Source of the DNA: Leucogyrophana mollusca
Taxonomy: Eukaryota > Basidiomycota > Agaricomycetes > Boletales
Length of the DNA stretch: 64,000 nt
NCBI GenBank assembly: GCA_021014945.1
Contig: MU266338.1
Span: forward strand, 124,001-188,000
Direction: 5' to 3'
Of the stretch, positions 45,241-57,172 are shown piece by piece. The notes beneath the pieces are model-generated. The model had not been told where the DNA came from and did not search any database. It saw only the letters and a list, made by a program, of their open reading frames with translations. Positions within the stretch are counted from its first letter, which is position 1. Every line of letters begins with the position of its first letter. Position numbers and translations under genes: made by a program.

Positions 45241-48200
45241 TTAGTGGAAAAATCCTTGACATTCTGACCCGAAGTGGGGACAGTTGTCGTCGTTGCCAAC
45301 CCCCGAGGCGGCAGCCAGGGTATCATGGGTGAAGATAACACTTGGGTCCAAGTAACCACTACCAGGACCCACTTGGTGAGTGTAAGGGGGTGACCAGGTC
45401 TGCGTTCCAAGCCCCGGGCCAGTCAGCCCAGTGCTTACGGTGACTCCATCAACGGAGAATGAAAATTGGTCCACCTCGGACACGTCGCTGTAGAAGGCGT
45501 CAGCATCATGCTTGACCGGACGTGGGGCCGAAGGCAATGAATTCAACGACGTGTGTGGAGGTGAGGAATCCGAGCTAGAGGGCGAGCTACGATGCGTTGC
45601 AGCCGTGCTCGCCATGGAGCCGGAGGTAGTAGGGGGCGTGTAGGTCGTCCAGCTACTGCTTCCATCGTCTGTGGCCGACGTATTTGGGGCACTTTCAATG
45701 TGAGAAGATGCGACAGATAGTGGAGGAAGTTGGGGGCGAGCCTGGCCAGCGGCTGAAATGAGCGAGAGGGGATGAGATTGCGTTTGTTGCCTGTGATAGG
45801 GCGCCGAAAGCTGTGGTTTGGTCACCATGTAGCCGTGGTGTTCTTGTGAGCGTGAAGCATGATGCAGGGCTTCCCCTTGGCGTTGATCTTCGACGTATTC
45901 ACGTCTGCGGCCCTGCTCCCGCCTGCGTTCCGACTCGCGGTTGATGCGGTCATCCCAGGCCATCCGGACGGTTTTCTCCCGCTCGTTACTTTTGGCATAC
46001 ACCCAGTCCATCTCTCCAAGAGCGCGAACGCAAATATCCACACCATCCTCAACATCGGCGTCCCACGATTGGCCGTCTTCGCATTTGATATCCAAATCCG
46101 CATCCTCCTCAAGGCCTCCCTGAGCAAGTAGCATAGCAGCATAAAAGCAGCCATCGCGGACGAGACCAGCATCGTTCGAGAAAAAGCCGCTGGAAGGCAC
46201 GGCAAGATGTCTTTTCAGAATGGACAGGACACGGGGAAGCGCTGTGCGACACCTCTGCGTTGCCTGAGCATGCATGCGCAGCACGGCACCGTAGTCTGAC
46301 GACGGGTTGGCGGGGAGAGAGCTCCTGGCATGCATGGCAGGGCTGGCATGAGGGGATTGTGCGACAATGCGTTGTTTGAGGGCCTCACGAATGACGTTGT
46401 GGCATTCGAAAATGAAGACTTGCCACCCGCTGACAAAGCGTTCGACGTCCTCACCTCGGATGACACCACCACCTACAGTGCCAACCCCTACTGCACCCCG
46501 GCGGAGTGCTTCGAAGTCGTCCCAGCAGCGTTCCAGTCCCTCCCAAATCTCCACAAGTGAGTCCTCACGAATTGCTACACCGGCATCGGCGCGAAGGCGG
46601 GCGCGAGGGCCAGTAAGGACAGCATGAACTGCGCGGCAAACGCGCGAGACCGCAAGCGCGAGAGAAAAGTAGTGCGTAGTGACAAGGTACGCCAGGGAAG
46701 CACGCGAGTGCCCGCGAGGATCTTGAAGGGAAATAGGGAAATCGGAGAGAACAGGTGAGTTAGGAGTGGGAGAAGCGTGGGATGAAGGTGATCCTGAGGA
46801 TGGCGAACTGCCTGAGGCCGAGGAGCAATATTGTGGCGGTAAAGTAGTCTGAAAGGCGAGGAGGTCATCGTCATCCCTAGAATAACAGTTCAGTCAAATC
46901 AAACGGTACGAAGGTTCGGTTGAAGGAGACGCACAGCAACAGGCGGCCACCCCTCAGGCCCGTGGTGGTTCCTTCGTGAACATGAGCGTACCAAAACACT
47001 CTCGCACGCACAAGGGCATCACAGTAAGGCCCTTGGCCGCTGTTGACAGAAGTTGGGCTCGCGAGACTGCAAAGAGTATAAATTTGAGACAAAGTCGCCT
47101 CGTACGTGGTCTAAACATTTAAAATCGATTAGAAAAGAAGCAGCGGGAATTTGCGTTTGCGTACGTACTAGTCTGTCCATTGACGTTTGTATCTCTATCA
47201 AAACGTGTGTGAGCATGATACTGAAGGGGAAGGGGAAGACTCCCGACTGACCCTGAGTGAGAGGAAGAACCAAAAGTAAAACCCTGACACCGTCCCAGGT
47301 CGGGCGTCGGAGCAATCCATGGGTATCAATGAGGCCGAGGATCTCTCTAGTCATTGCCTCAGTGCGCATCGCTCGGGTGCGGCGTCTAGCTTCAGAAAGT
47401 TCTTCTTCCTCGTCACCTGAAAAACCTGGACCACTATGGCTTGACGGAGAAGTAGGCTCTGAGTCTTCTACATTTCCATACTCATTCACGCCAAACGACG
47501 CCGCCCACGTAACAAGGAGCATGGCTATCATTTGGCCCTCGATGCTGAGGGGAGCGGTGCCTTTGACATGCGCGAAATACCTGGCGGTGAATTCTGTGGG
47601 TTCGATGATAGGGCCTATGCGATAAATGAAGATATTGATGAATGTCCCCAACAAAATAGGCTTGAAGGACTTACGTTGAACGCTGAATCTACGGAAAAAC
47701 GAGGAGCTCAGAAATTCGAGCCTCAGGTGAGGAATGACAGATTGTCTGAGAGGAGCTATGGACGCGGGAAGGTTGGATGCGATAGCGGGATGCGTAGAGG
47801 CCGCGGCGATACCAGAAGATGGTCCAACTGATTCGTCATCTGCCACCTTTCCGTAGACAGCTCTATAAATACCAGAGTTGGTGAGGAGGCGCCAACGAAA
47901 GCAACGATAAGGACGTACTCCACTTGCTGGAGTCGACGACCGCGACGAAGGAGTTTAACGGCCTTCACTTCCGCAAATTCATCGCTGGGGGAGATGGCGA
48001 TGAGGAAAGGCCCAGATGTGAGGCTGAGAAACATACACGCATTTAATCCCGCGCTCTTTGCAGTTTGAGCACGCGGGCTGTTGCAGCCCGGCAGTAGTTG
48101 TGGTTAGCGGCAAGTCCTTGAGGTCGCATCGAACTCTGTCAAGTCGAGTGGGAATCACGTCAGATCAGCTTTCAGCTGTCTAGCTAAGACGGGAAAATCT

Positions 48201-48337
48201 CACCTTCTCATGCGGCAAGCGCCGCATGCGGAGAATTGCTGCCTTGATGACTTTGGTTGACCAGCAGCTCGTCGAGTGTATGGAGCGCTGGCGGAGGATA
48301 CGCTACGAGGCGTGGATGAGGACGCTCGTGGGGACAT
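45241..48337 (-). CDS. Zn2Cys6 fungal transcription factor
   Basis: Nuclear DNA-binding regulator. The ATG at 48337 opens a Ser/Arg-rich leader. The zinc cluster is spread over three exons: CGACRMRRVRC, an 18-residue linker, then ACSNCKERGIKC. It is followed by VDEFAEVKAVKLLRRGRRLQ and a linker helix. A central Fungal_trans-type domain includes RRFSVQRKSFKPILLGTF, ARYFAHVKGTAPLSIEGQ and MLLVTWAASFGVNEYG, then LYTLCSLASPTSVNSGQGPY further on. The large last exon (about 46640-45241) has EIWEGLERCWDDFEALRR and a long disordered Ser/Thr/Pro activation-like tail with HRSSPSSSDSSPPHTS. The layout matches basidiomycete regulators of carbon use, but the target is unknown. The inter-half linker is longer than the usual 5-12 residues. 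Confidence 0.9.
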
Positions 48338-50079
48338 CCTGACTTTAGGTGTTGGTGTTTATGATCGAGATCGGGTGATAGTTCGAGCCAAGGAGCTATC
48401 ACGCGTAAGGATGAATTGTGGATGTGGGGACGGAGAAGATGACTTTCTATGTTGATTTTAAAGTGCGGCGGGAGGATTGCAAGATGACAGACTTGGAAAC
48501 ATTTGTTATTGACGTCGATGTCCGGTAATTCGATGGGCTTAACCAAACTTACACAGCTCTGGGCAACCTGAAAACAGAACCAAATCAGAACGCGTAAAAG
48601 ACACGAGAAAAGCGGATTTCGTAAGTCGAAGTCGATCTTTCGGGAACAGCAGAAATGGGGGTCAGCCTTCGGTTAATGTGCGCAATGATCTCTCAATCTT
48701 ACCAAATCTTATACATAATTATCACAAAGCTTCGTACACCAACCTGGAACGTTTGCGGTGAAACAACCAGGTGGCTACAACGTTGTTGTTTGTGCAACTC
48801 TGACAGCCCTGGAAATGTCGTTTCCATTCTGCACATGTCCGCATGCAAATCTTGTTGATTTTGAGGGATATCCCGGCATCTGGCACAGGCACTGATTCGG
48901 CCAGTGTCTTTCACAGCTCAGTGTTTGCGGATAGCCGTAGCCCCACCAATAGGAATATTTGGGGCCGTTATAAGGGTGGGACACAACCTTTCCGGAACAA
49001 GAAACTTCAGAGGCATCGCCAGCGCCCCGCTGACCACCCACGAAGTTTGGAGCAAAAGTTCGTTATGAGTTACGGTTTGTAGTCATAGTACAGACCGTAC
49101 GACACTCACTTTGCGGCAAGTACAAATGCGCTCGGCCACCGAAACCTCTCGTTATGTTGTCCTTGCTTCTTTCTGCTGTCGTCGTTCTTCGAAAATTGAA
49201 ACTACTAAGTTGCCGATAAAAATATTCAAGATCCGCTCGACATGCCGCACCCCGTTACAATTGCTAGATCTTCCGATTATAGCCCCCACCTTAAGTCAAA
49301 TGGACAAACACCAAACCCTCCATCCGTGCCATGCTCTGTATAACATATTGACCAGAAGCAGAGAAGATGGAGAAACATATGGCCTCGGGTGTATGACAGC
49401 GCAGCCTTGACCGAGCTTCCTTGCCATGCCCGCTTGGCTCATCAACGTAGTCACATCCGCTACGTTGCACTTACCGGAGCGGATACAGCGCCTTCCTGCA
49501 GCAGTGTATTTGTCCACGGAGGCAGAAGGAAATGACTGAATTGGTCCGATTCGGGATTTCGTGAGTCTCACTGACAGCCCGCCTTCGGCGTCCTTGGAAG
49601 CCATATGGAACGCTTTGCGGCGGCCTCATGTTGTGTAAGGCGGCCTATGCAATGAGCGTCACGGTTACGCGATGGCTCCCCGTGATCGTCAAACCGCGAG
49701 TTTTGACCCTGCGGCAAGAGAAAACAAACATATCCTGGAAAAGATTCGGCAGAAGCCAGAGAAGCCCCCAATCTCGTCCTCGATTGCACAGCCCTAGATA
49801 TTCACCAAAACCCCGGGTGTGACTGTCACGCAGTACGCCAACGGGCCGAATCACCCCGAGAACACCGAATTACCATCTTCTCACCAATTGACTGGTGCGG
49901 TATTCCGTCATGAGATCGATTGCAATGCGTTTCCTGTCCTTGACGATCATGAAGATCAAACACGCGCGTCTGGTCTCGATTTGCAGCCTTCAAGATCCCT
50001 TCGACACGATTCTACTTGATGCGCTTAAACCCATCGTCACGGTCAGCCTTATTCCGTACTCCTTTGCACCCAACGTTGC
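48338..50079. other. 1.7-kb stretch with no resolved gene
   Basis: Short open stretches on both strands (minus 48775-49041, minus 49296-49604, plus 49111-49410) lack family resemblance. The left end is the promoter of the transcription factor gene. The right end holds the 3' region of Nop16. Confidence 0.3.
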
Positions 50080-51719
50080 CTATGACTCGTTCTGATCGTC
50101 TAATAATCCATTTACTCCACCCGCCCTTTTGATTGCCCTCTTCAACTCCCCAGCAGTCTTTTGCTCAGGGTTCAATCTTCGATCCCGTGCCATCTTCTCG
50201 TAGTCGTCGTTATATTGCCTAGCTAGGCGCGATAAATACGACCTTTCTCCGCTTGATGTGTGCCGTGGTGTCGGGTTCACCGAAGACGACAGCGTCTCAA
50301 GGGCTGCGGTTCATGAAAATATACGGTCAGTAATCATGCTTGCGGTTGAAACGGTTGCCGACCGCCAGACATAGCTTGCCGTAGGCTCGACAGAAATAGA
50401 CTTATAGGATATAAAAGTGAGAAACACCGAACGGGCCATCACGGGCGTCTGCCGACTGATACCGTCTGATATCATCACACCCAATGCCACCGAATGATTC
50501 TTCACAATCCAGAAGGTGCAACTCCACGTCCAAAAACGAATCCCACTAGAAGAACGACCCACTCACCTACTACGACATCACTGCGGCTTTCCGGCAGTTG
50601 TTGGGCCTGTTCAGGATTCCGGTGCAAGATTCGACCCGCCCAGCTTTCCAAAATATGCTCGTCGAGCTGCGCTTCCTCGAGTCCGTTCATATCGGCATCG
50701 TCAGTAGCCTCTTTATGTGTATCCTCGGGGTCAGGAATTTCAATGCGGAGTACATTACCGGCAGAATCTCGAATAATTCTGCCGAAGCCCTTAGGAATAC
50801 CGGAAACTTGCGTCGAGGGACCTGCACTGGACTCGGGTAACGGTGTTTGCACCGGAGGGACCGAAGTTGGGCTTAAGTCCTTTGAATCGGGGCTATCGAC
50901 AGTGCACTTGTTGTACACCATCTCGCGCTCTGAGCCGCCTGATTGAACAGGGTTCAGTGTGTGTTGGAGCCCAAGCGCTATATAACTGGCATATAGGGAT
51001 TAGAATTCAGTCATGAAACGGGAACAAATGCAAGGATTTTTAACGACGGTCCACCCAAACCAAATTTAGTTTCAAGCAATCCGAGGGTTTTCAGCGGATT
51101 TATCGACCGACAAGTGATCGCCGTGAAATGCAATCAAATCCAACCAAAGGAAAATCAGCGCCGAAAGAAATCATAACACAAGAACAATCAAGAGACGCTC
51201 TCAGTGGAAGAATATGGCCAAGATGGGGGCATATAGCAATTAAAGTGGACCAAAGCGAAAGTAGAAAAAATGAAAAACACAAAGCTACAGATGGCAATGT
51301 GCCAACTCACTTTTGACGGACAGTTTTTGATTTGTCCCATGCATCCTGGAGAACCTGTGGCCCGCGGATAGCTAGAAAAAAGGTGACAAGTCAGCTCTTG
51401 TAAAAATCCGAGGAGAGGCGCTGGAAAAATAAGTATGCGAAACCAGTAAGTCATGCGGTGGCGTGCACGGCTCTCCAGCGGGGTAGAGGAGGCTATCGAT
51501 TCAGAGAGAGCGGTCAAAAAAAGAATTTTCTATTCCACGTCACTCGTGATTCGCTCAAGGTCCCCAGATTCTTGTTAAAGACAATTCCACGAATACACGA
51601 CGTGAATGGATCGCGAACTCACCTGGCATCTTTTTCAACAGCTTTTTCGCGCGTCTAGAGTGAGAAACGGCGCTGTGCGAAGCTGACTTCGCCTTGCGTC
51701 GCTGACGAGGGTTGGCCAT
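50080..51719 (-). CDS. ribosome biogenesis protein Nop16
   Basis: Nucleolar factor for 60S subunit assembly. The ATG at 51719 opens the basic family start MANPRQRRKAKSASHSAVSH, then SRRAKKLLKKMP, AIRGPQVLQDAWDKSKTVRQ and LGLQHTLNPVQSGGSE. A variable acidic middle (SGIPKGFGRIIRDSAGNVLR, PDPEDTHKEATDDAD) is in the large exon 50921-50502. The conserved end is ERSYLSRLARQYNDDYEKMA, DRRLNPEQKTAGELKRAIK, then KRAGGVNGLL and a stop at 50080. Length and motif order match Nop16 of other fungi. At least five introns. Confidence 0.93.
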
Positions 51720-52319
51720 GCTGAAGCCAAATAAGCTTGGGAAGATGTACTATAGTCGGACAAGGTAGGAAACTGGGGGTTATGTGACCCGGAAAGATCC
51801 AAGTGGAAGATGCCCAGCAGACGGTAACGAAAGGCAACGGGCCTATCTTCGTCAATTGTTCGGTGAGCTTGACACGGGCAAGCGAGAGATATACAATAAA
51901 CTCTGATCCCAAGGATAAAACAGAACACTCCAGTCCTGTGTTCACTACAGTTGGCAGACGATGTCAAGAGATATATTTTAAACTCCGCCCGGAAAGTGCC
52001 TACTAGGGTCATAGTGACTTAAGGTACTCAGGCTGGCACACGCAAGCTCCTGTTGATAAATCAGTGGGAAGGGTACGTGTGTACACATGCGTCAGAACGG
52101 CCGCCTTGAACAATGTTCCTTGAAAATTTTGACGGTGTTATCTCATCTCAGTACAGATTGAATGGTCGTCACCGCCAATGTACGGAATAGGGTTGCCGCC
52201 GGTATGTCACGGTGCCGCCGGCTCTGAGCTTCGCCCCCACGAGCAGCTTTTCTGATCGTCTTATTCGCTTTGTGAACTTCGCTGCGGCAAGTATACGACC
52301 CGCCGGAATCGCATAGGCC
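51720..52319. other. divergent region between Nop16 and the HAD gene
   Basis: 600 bases with promoters for two genes transcribed away from each other. No element identified. Confidence 0.4.
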
Positions 52320-53727
52320 ATGACTTCTTCCCATCTTAAAGCCGTCATATTTGATGTACGTCTGCTCGCTTCCCATCAATGGTGCCGCGCTGGAACCTGC
52401 AGGCTGATCATACCATGATTTGGGCGACCTCAATGTGCCTTCGGCGACGACGTCTGTGCTCTGCAGATTGGCGGCGTAGTCCTCACGAGCCCGTTCATCG
52501 CCATCGCTGAATACGAGCGTGAGAAGGGTTTACCGCAGAATTATCTGAACGTTTCAATGTAAGTTTAACACTCACAACTCGATGTCAGAGGCTTCATGCC
52601 GATCGTCCTTTGTTTAAGAACTGCTCGGGGGTCGCAAGGAGCATGGCAAAGGTTTGAGCGGGGGGAGCTCCCCCTCTTCGCTTTCTACGACGCCTTCGGC
52701 CACGATCTATCGGATACGGCTCGTGGCAACGTGTGGTACACGGAATACTGCCAGCGCAAAGGAATGGGTGAGTCCTTCGCAACGCCGTATCAGATGGGAG
52801 CAAGTCTGAAAGGCGAATCGTCAGTATGCCCGGACCTTCCCGAGACGTTGAAAGTGGATGGGCGAGATGTAAGTCGACATGTTCCTACACGCTGTGATCG
52901 TTGACGGGACAGGACAGCTGTTTGGAAGGATGATGAGACAAGGAATGCACTACGACAAGAACATCTTGTTGGCCATTCAGAGGATCCGATGTGGGCGAGG
53001 TTGATTGATCTCTTTTGCTCGTCTGACCCATCTAACAGCTGCCGGAAACTGGTTAATCATTGCCCTGACCAACAACTTTGCTAAGCATGTCAGTTCATTC
53101 GCCTTATCTTCTGTTCGGAAGTCCTCTGACACAAACGGACCCGATATAGTCGCAGACTGGGATTTCCGACTCGGAACTTCGTTTTCTGGGATGGCAGGAT
53201 GGTCCAACGCCTCCACAGCTTCGTGCTCTTTTCGACGACTTTTGTGATTCTAGCCAGCTAGGCATGAGGTACGTCGTAAGCTTTTCATTAATTTAAATAC
53301 AACTACCACCGACACTGTCTGACGGGTCAAATGTTGGGCCACACCAGGAAACCAGAGCCTGAGTTCTACCTCCTTGCGTGTGAGAGGAACGGCATCAGTC
53401 CCAGAGAAGCTATATTCCTGGATGACATTGGGCTGTAAGCACTATCTATGCTTTAGTCCTCAACTTTATCAACGTTGGAAATACAGAAACCTCAAAGCAG
53501 CTAGTAAACTTGGAATTCAGACAATACGTGAGTCATAGCCATTTCCCTGACGAAGATTTTGCCCTTCCACTGGTCAGTACTCGATTGTTTTGCTGACACA
53601 CCGCTTTCGGGCAGATGTACCAATAGGCGGCACCTTTGAAGCGGTGTTGCAGCTTGAACAGAAGCTAGGCATTGATCTCACTCATCGCCACATGCTGGAA
53701 AGCGATGCAATGACTTCAAAGCTTTAA
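52320..53727 (+). CDS. HAD-like hydrolase (ACAD10/epoxide-hydrolase-like); one frame break
   Basis: Haloacid dehalogenase superfamily enzyme of the group related to the N-terminal domains of soluble epoxide hydrolase and ACAD10. The ATG at 52320 gives MTSSHLKAVIFD, spliced to IGGVVLTSPFIAIAEYE; together FDIGGVV is HAD motif I, with the nucleophilic Asp. Then GAWQRFERGELPLFAFYDAF, motif II IIALTNN, CDSSQLGMRKPEPEFYLLAC with the motif III lysine, and motif IV AIFLDDIGLNLKAASKLG. The end is GTFEAVLQLEQKLGIDL and a stop at 53727. Near 53195-53205 the frame breaks: one base too many (or two missing) before TPPQLRALFDDF. The substrate is unknown; in this group the second motif I Asp is often absent, as here, so it may not be a phosphatase. 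Confidence 0.85.
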
Positions 53728-53918
53728 TATCATGGGCACATCAGGAAAGTCGACAGTGACCGCCGCTTTCCTGGTGGTCCGGACTGTAACCTGATTCATA
53801 ACCAAGCGAGCTCGCAAACACTGAACTCCGCCACGCGCTGCCTTCTCTATTTCTGGGCCCGGAGGGCTGCAGTGGGAGAGTGGTATTGTCTATGCGGGAT
53901 AAACAGAAGTAATTAGAT

Positions 53919-54333
53919 CTAGAACGGCTTGTCCGATGCTGGCGTTTTATCCTCGTAATAAGTTCCCAACTGCAGGTGCACAACGACGTTGAATAAGAGT
54001 ATTACCGTCAGTCGCAACTCATGACAAAAGACGCGACAAAATTTAAACTTACCACCGGCACCTTCACGAGCAAGCCATTTCTAACGACAGGTGTCACCGA
54101 CAATACCTGAGAAATAAGTCAGTCTGTAATCCACACGCCGACATTGTGAAACTCACGAAAAGAGCAGCGGTGCCCGCACCAATTCCCCAAATGCTGAGTG
54201 AAGGTCCCCATCTTTTCCCCCACTAAACGAGCATCACAGGTCAGTGCTGTCTGCGCACGAAGAAAAATGGTGGAGCCCATACAGTGCGAGTGAAGTTCAA
54301 TGGGGACGTTGGTTGGTATGAAAGGCGAGCCAT
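53919..54333 (-). CDS. cytochrome bc1 complex subunit 10 (Qcr10-like)
   Basis: Small membrane subunit of respiratory complex III in the mitochondrial inner membrane. Four exons from the ATG at 54333 give 73 residues: MARLSYQPTSPLNFTRT, WGKRWGPSLSIWGIGAGTAA (transmembrane), LFVLSVTPVVRNGLLVKVPV and LGTYYEDKTPASDKPF, ending at 53919. The closing pattern LG-x3-ED-x-TP-x-x-DKP matches yeast Qcr10, as do the size and single helix. All three introns are phase 0 with standard ends. It is convergent with the HAD gene, about 190 bases apart. Confidence 0.85.
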
Positions 54334-56091
54334 GATTCTAAATGTAATTGCAATGGCAAGGCTGGTGAATGGTGTCGGGGAAGAGCGGGAACGGAAGGTT
54401 AAACGCCGCACGTGGCGAACATGGTCGTGTCTTCGATTCCCGGTCAGGCCACTTCGCAATTCTACATCATGTCCACTCAAATGCTCAATGATTTATGTAT
54501 GATATTCCAGGCGTGTGTGAAAATATGGTAGAGGGTATTTAAGCCGCTAAGATCAATTTGTTTCCGGTGCAGTCCTCACCACACCGCAGTGCCGGGCTGT
54601 GAATGACCCGCGAGGCAGTCCAGGTTCGGACCAATGAGATATCGATACTTGAACCGGCCGAGAAACAATAAAGTGTATTTATTTGCCAACTGTGGGATCA
54701 GGGGAAAGCCGTCGGTGGGGTCGTTATCTAAATAATGACCAAAGCCCACAGTCCTTCGGACGAATCCCGAGGAATCAGCACAAGAACGAGCAAGGGGCGA
54801 GGAATTTTGCGGTGTACAGAACTAAAAATTAGTCACGGGCATGACGCGCCTGTGCCCTCACAAACTTGGCCACCGGAAAGAATTTATGCCGACAAGAGGC
54901 CTCAATTGGGCTAGGTCAGAAGGCTGTCGAGAGCCAAAATACAGGGATCTATGTATACGCTGATATCAGAAACCAGTGTGATGAACGAGTAGGACTGGAC
55001 CTACTGTCAAAGGCGCAGGGAACAGACTCCGGAAAGGCACATTAACCAACGAGTTGGTCACATAACCTCAGTGGTGGGGTGTCACAATACAAAAGGGAGA
55101 CACAAGCACACGGTGTATCTGATCCACTGATCACCCCGAAACGAGGCAATCGCGCCATTGTCGTGCAAGCGGTGACATGGCGGCTGGTGGAGCCTTCTAA
55201 TGCATGATGAAGTCTGAATATATCCTGCGATAGTGCCTTCAGGGAGGGGAGAATGATGCTGCATAGCTGGTGGATTATCGAGCGGAGATGAAGTGTTTGT
55301 GATATCTCCAAGCAGGACGTTTGGGAAGCAGAGAAAGTAAATCATTTGATCAAAAAGCGCGATACAGTGGGAGCCATCTAAAATAGGCCGACATTTGCAC
55401 ACAACGAGGCTGAGGAACTGGAACCTGGAAGATGTTCGTAATTAGGCGACCGCTGTGCATCAAGATATCAACTAGTCGAATGAATAATTGGGCGTTAATA
55501 GGTGGATCGGGTGGGTGAGATGTGTGCTTCGGTGTGCGCTACGGCCTCACTTACCTTCGAGAGCGAACCCATTCCAGCAGGCGTCCTTACGTCCTGATGG
55601 AAGACGCGATAGATAGCCAACTCTGACGGGTATGAAATATCAGAATGGACGGGGAGAGAGCAGTCTCACGGGAAGAGTTTTTGAGGCTGTACAACTCCAC
55701 CTTTCGGTAATTCCGGACAGGAGAGTCCTGATATGAAGCTTGACAATGACACGGACGTGATGGTGTGCAGAGTTGGCTGGGTTTGCACCCGGAATCCAGC
55801 ACCAAATCGGGGAGTCATAACGAAGTGTAAATGAGGTGAAGTCTGAGAAGCTTTTAAGGAGTCCTGGGAGGCCGTCAGGAAGAGAAGTGATGAAAGGGTG
55901 GTGCAGTTTGGTCGTTACTGAACGCGTCACCAAGCGCGATCGCGCGCGAAAGGACAAGTGGAATCCATTGTTAGCGCGCGGAAGCGAGAACAACATATCG
56001 GCAAATGGAAGCAATTCTCTATTCTATCCGATCCGGAGGTCCCGACGTCACGTCGAGCCGACCTGACGGATGGCAAGTGAACACCAAGGAG
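54334..56091. other. stretch with no resolved gene, one weak candidate
   Basis: Between 55640 and 56014 the minus strand has a 124-residue open stretch with a leader resembling a mitochondrial one (RARSRLVTRSVTTKLHHPF). No downstream exon could be joined with confidence. The rest shows no coding pattern. Confidence 0.3.
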
Positions 56092-56667
56092 CTAAGTGCT
56101 AACGTGACGATGGGGCTCGAACAGCTTCAAGAATAAAGGTGTGAGCTTCGGACCAACTCGTCGGCCAAGCGACGTTATGACTCCCACTGTTAAGGTGATT
56201 GTCGAGTCAGGTTGCGTTGAAGGAGTCATCGCTAAACGTGTCTGAAACAAATCCCCACGTCGAGAGTTGGGGACATGGCTTCTTTTGTACCATGTAGTAG
56301 CCTGATATGGAAGGTGGTTAGAAGCTTTTGCACAACACACCAAAACACGCCCGCCGCGTCGCTTCTCAGCCAGAAATGGCTTTTGGTAAGAAACGCAACA
56401 GGCGATTCTTGGCGATGGTCCTGCTAACCAGCAGCGCCTTAGGACGCAACTCAGTGCCGTATACTCCGCACCGCTAAGGCCTATTGAATGCGTGGAAATG
56501 TCCCGCGCCCGGCCCGACTTGCTTTCTTGCCCCCGCCCTGAAGCTAAAGTCGGGTGATGTGGATTCGGCGGATATTCAAATGTCCCGACCCTCCCAGCGA
56601 CTACACTTGGTATGTTCGGTGCCCTTTCGATGCCTTTCGCTATAAGTGTGCTAAAGTCGAACTTCAT
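56092..56667 (-). CDS. possible intronless 191-residue protein
   Basis: Uninterrupted frame from an ATG at 56667 (MKFDFSTLIAKGIERAPNIP) to 56092. Such a length is uncommon by chance at this composition but not impossible. The product is basic with scattered Cys and no recognisable domain, signal peptide or membrane helix. Lack of introns is unlike almost every other gene here. Confidence 0.25.
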   Translation of the reverse strand: MKFDFSTLIAKGIERAPNIPSVVAGRVGTFEYPPNPHHPTLASGRGQESKSGRARDISTHSIGLSGAEYTALSCVLRRCWLAGPSPRIACCVSYQKPFLAEKRRGGRVLVCCAKASNHLPYQATTWYKRSHVPNSRRGDLFQTRLAMTPSTQPDSTITLTVGVITSLGRRVGPKLTPLFLKLFEPHRHVST

Positions 56668-57172
56668 TTAGATAGCCTGGTTACACTACAGGGGCTCTGA
56701 TTGTGGATATCGGAAATCCCCACCCCACAGACCTCGCGTCGTGCAGATGGGTGCACCACGACCGCGGTGCCAGCCCTCGCAATGCGATGACGTTTGCACT
56801 CAGCTACGTCTGGTAGTCGAATGCTGTCACCTGCTCGATCCCGAAGTGATATAGTTCAGTTTCCTTGTTTTTAAGAGCTTCGCGAGTCCCGTGAGCTACC
56901 ACCACCACCCCAAATCGTTTTGAGGCTCATGACGGCGCTGACGGCTGCCCCTCTTTATCTCAGGCGAACTATAAACGGCTACTTGCGGTTTATTTGGCAT
57001 GGAGCTTTCTCGTTCTATAGCATAATTCTCACATCGAAAATTCTCGAGGATAAATATGATGATCCACTGACGACGAACGCAACAATCACAGTAACGGGGG
57101 CATTCCACCTCTTGATTCGGCCTTCCGCAACTTCCTCCCCAGCGAGAGTGTTCGAACGATGATCACCTAACT
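56668..57172. other. intergenic stretch before the AlkB-like gene's end
   Basis: Only short open stretches on both strands with no resemblance to known families. Confidence 0.4.
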
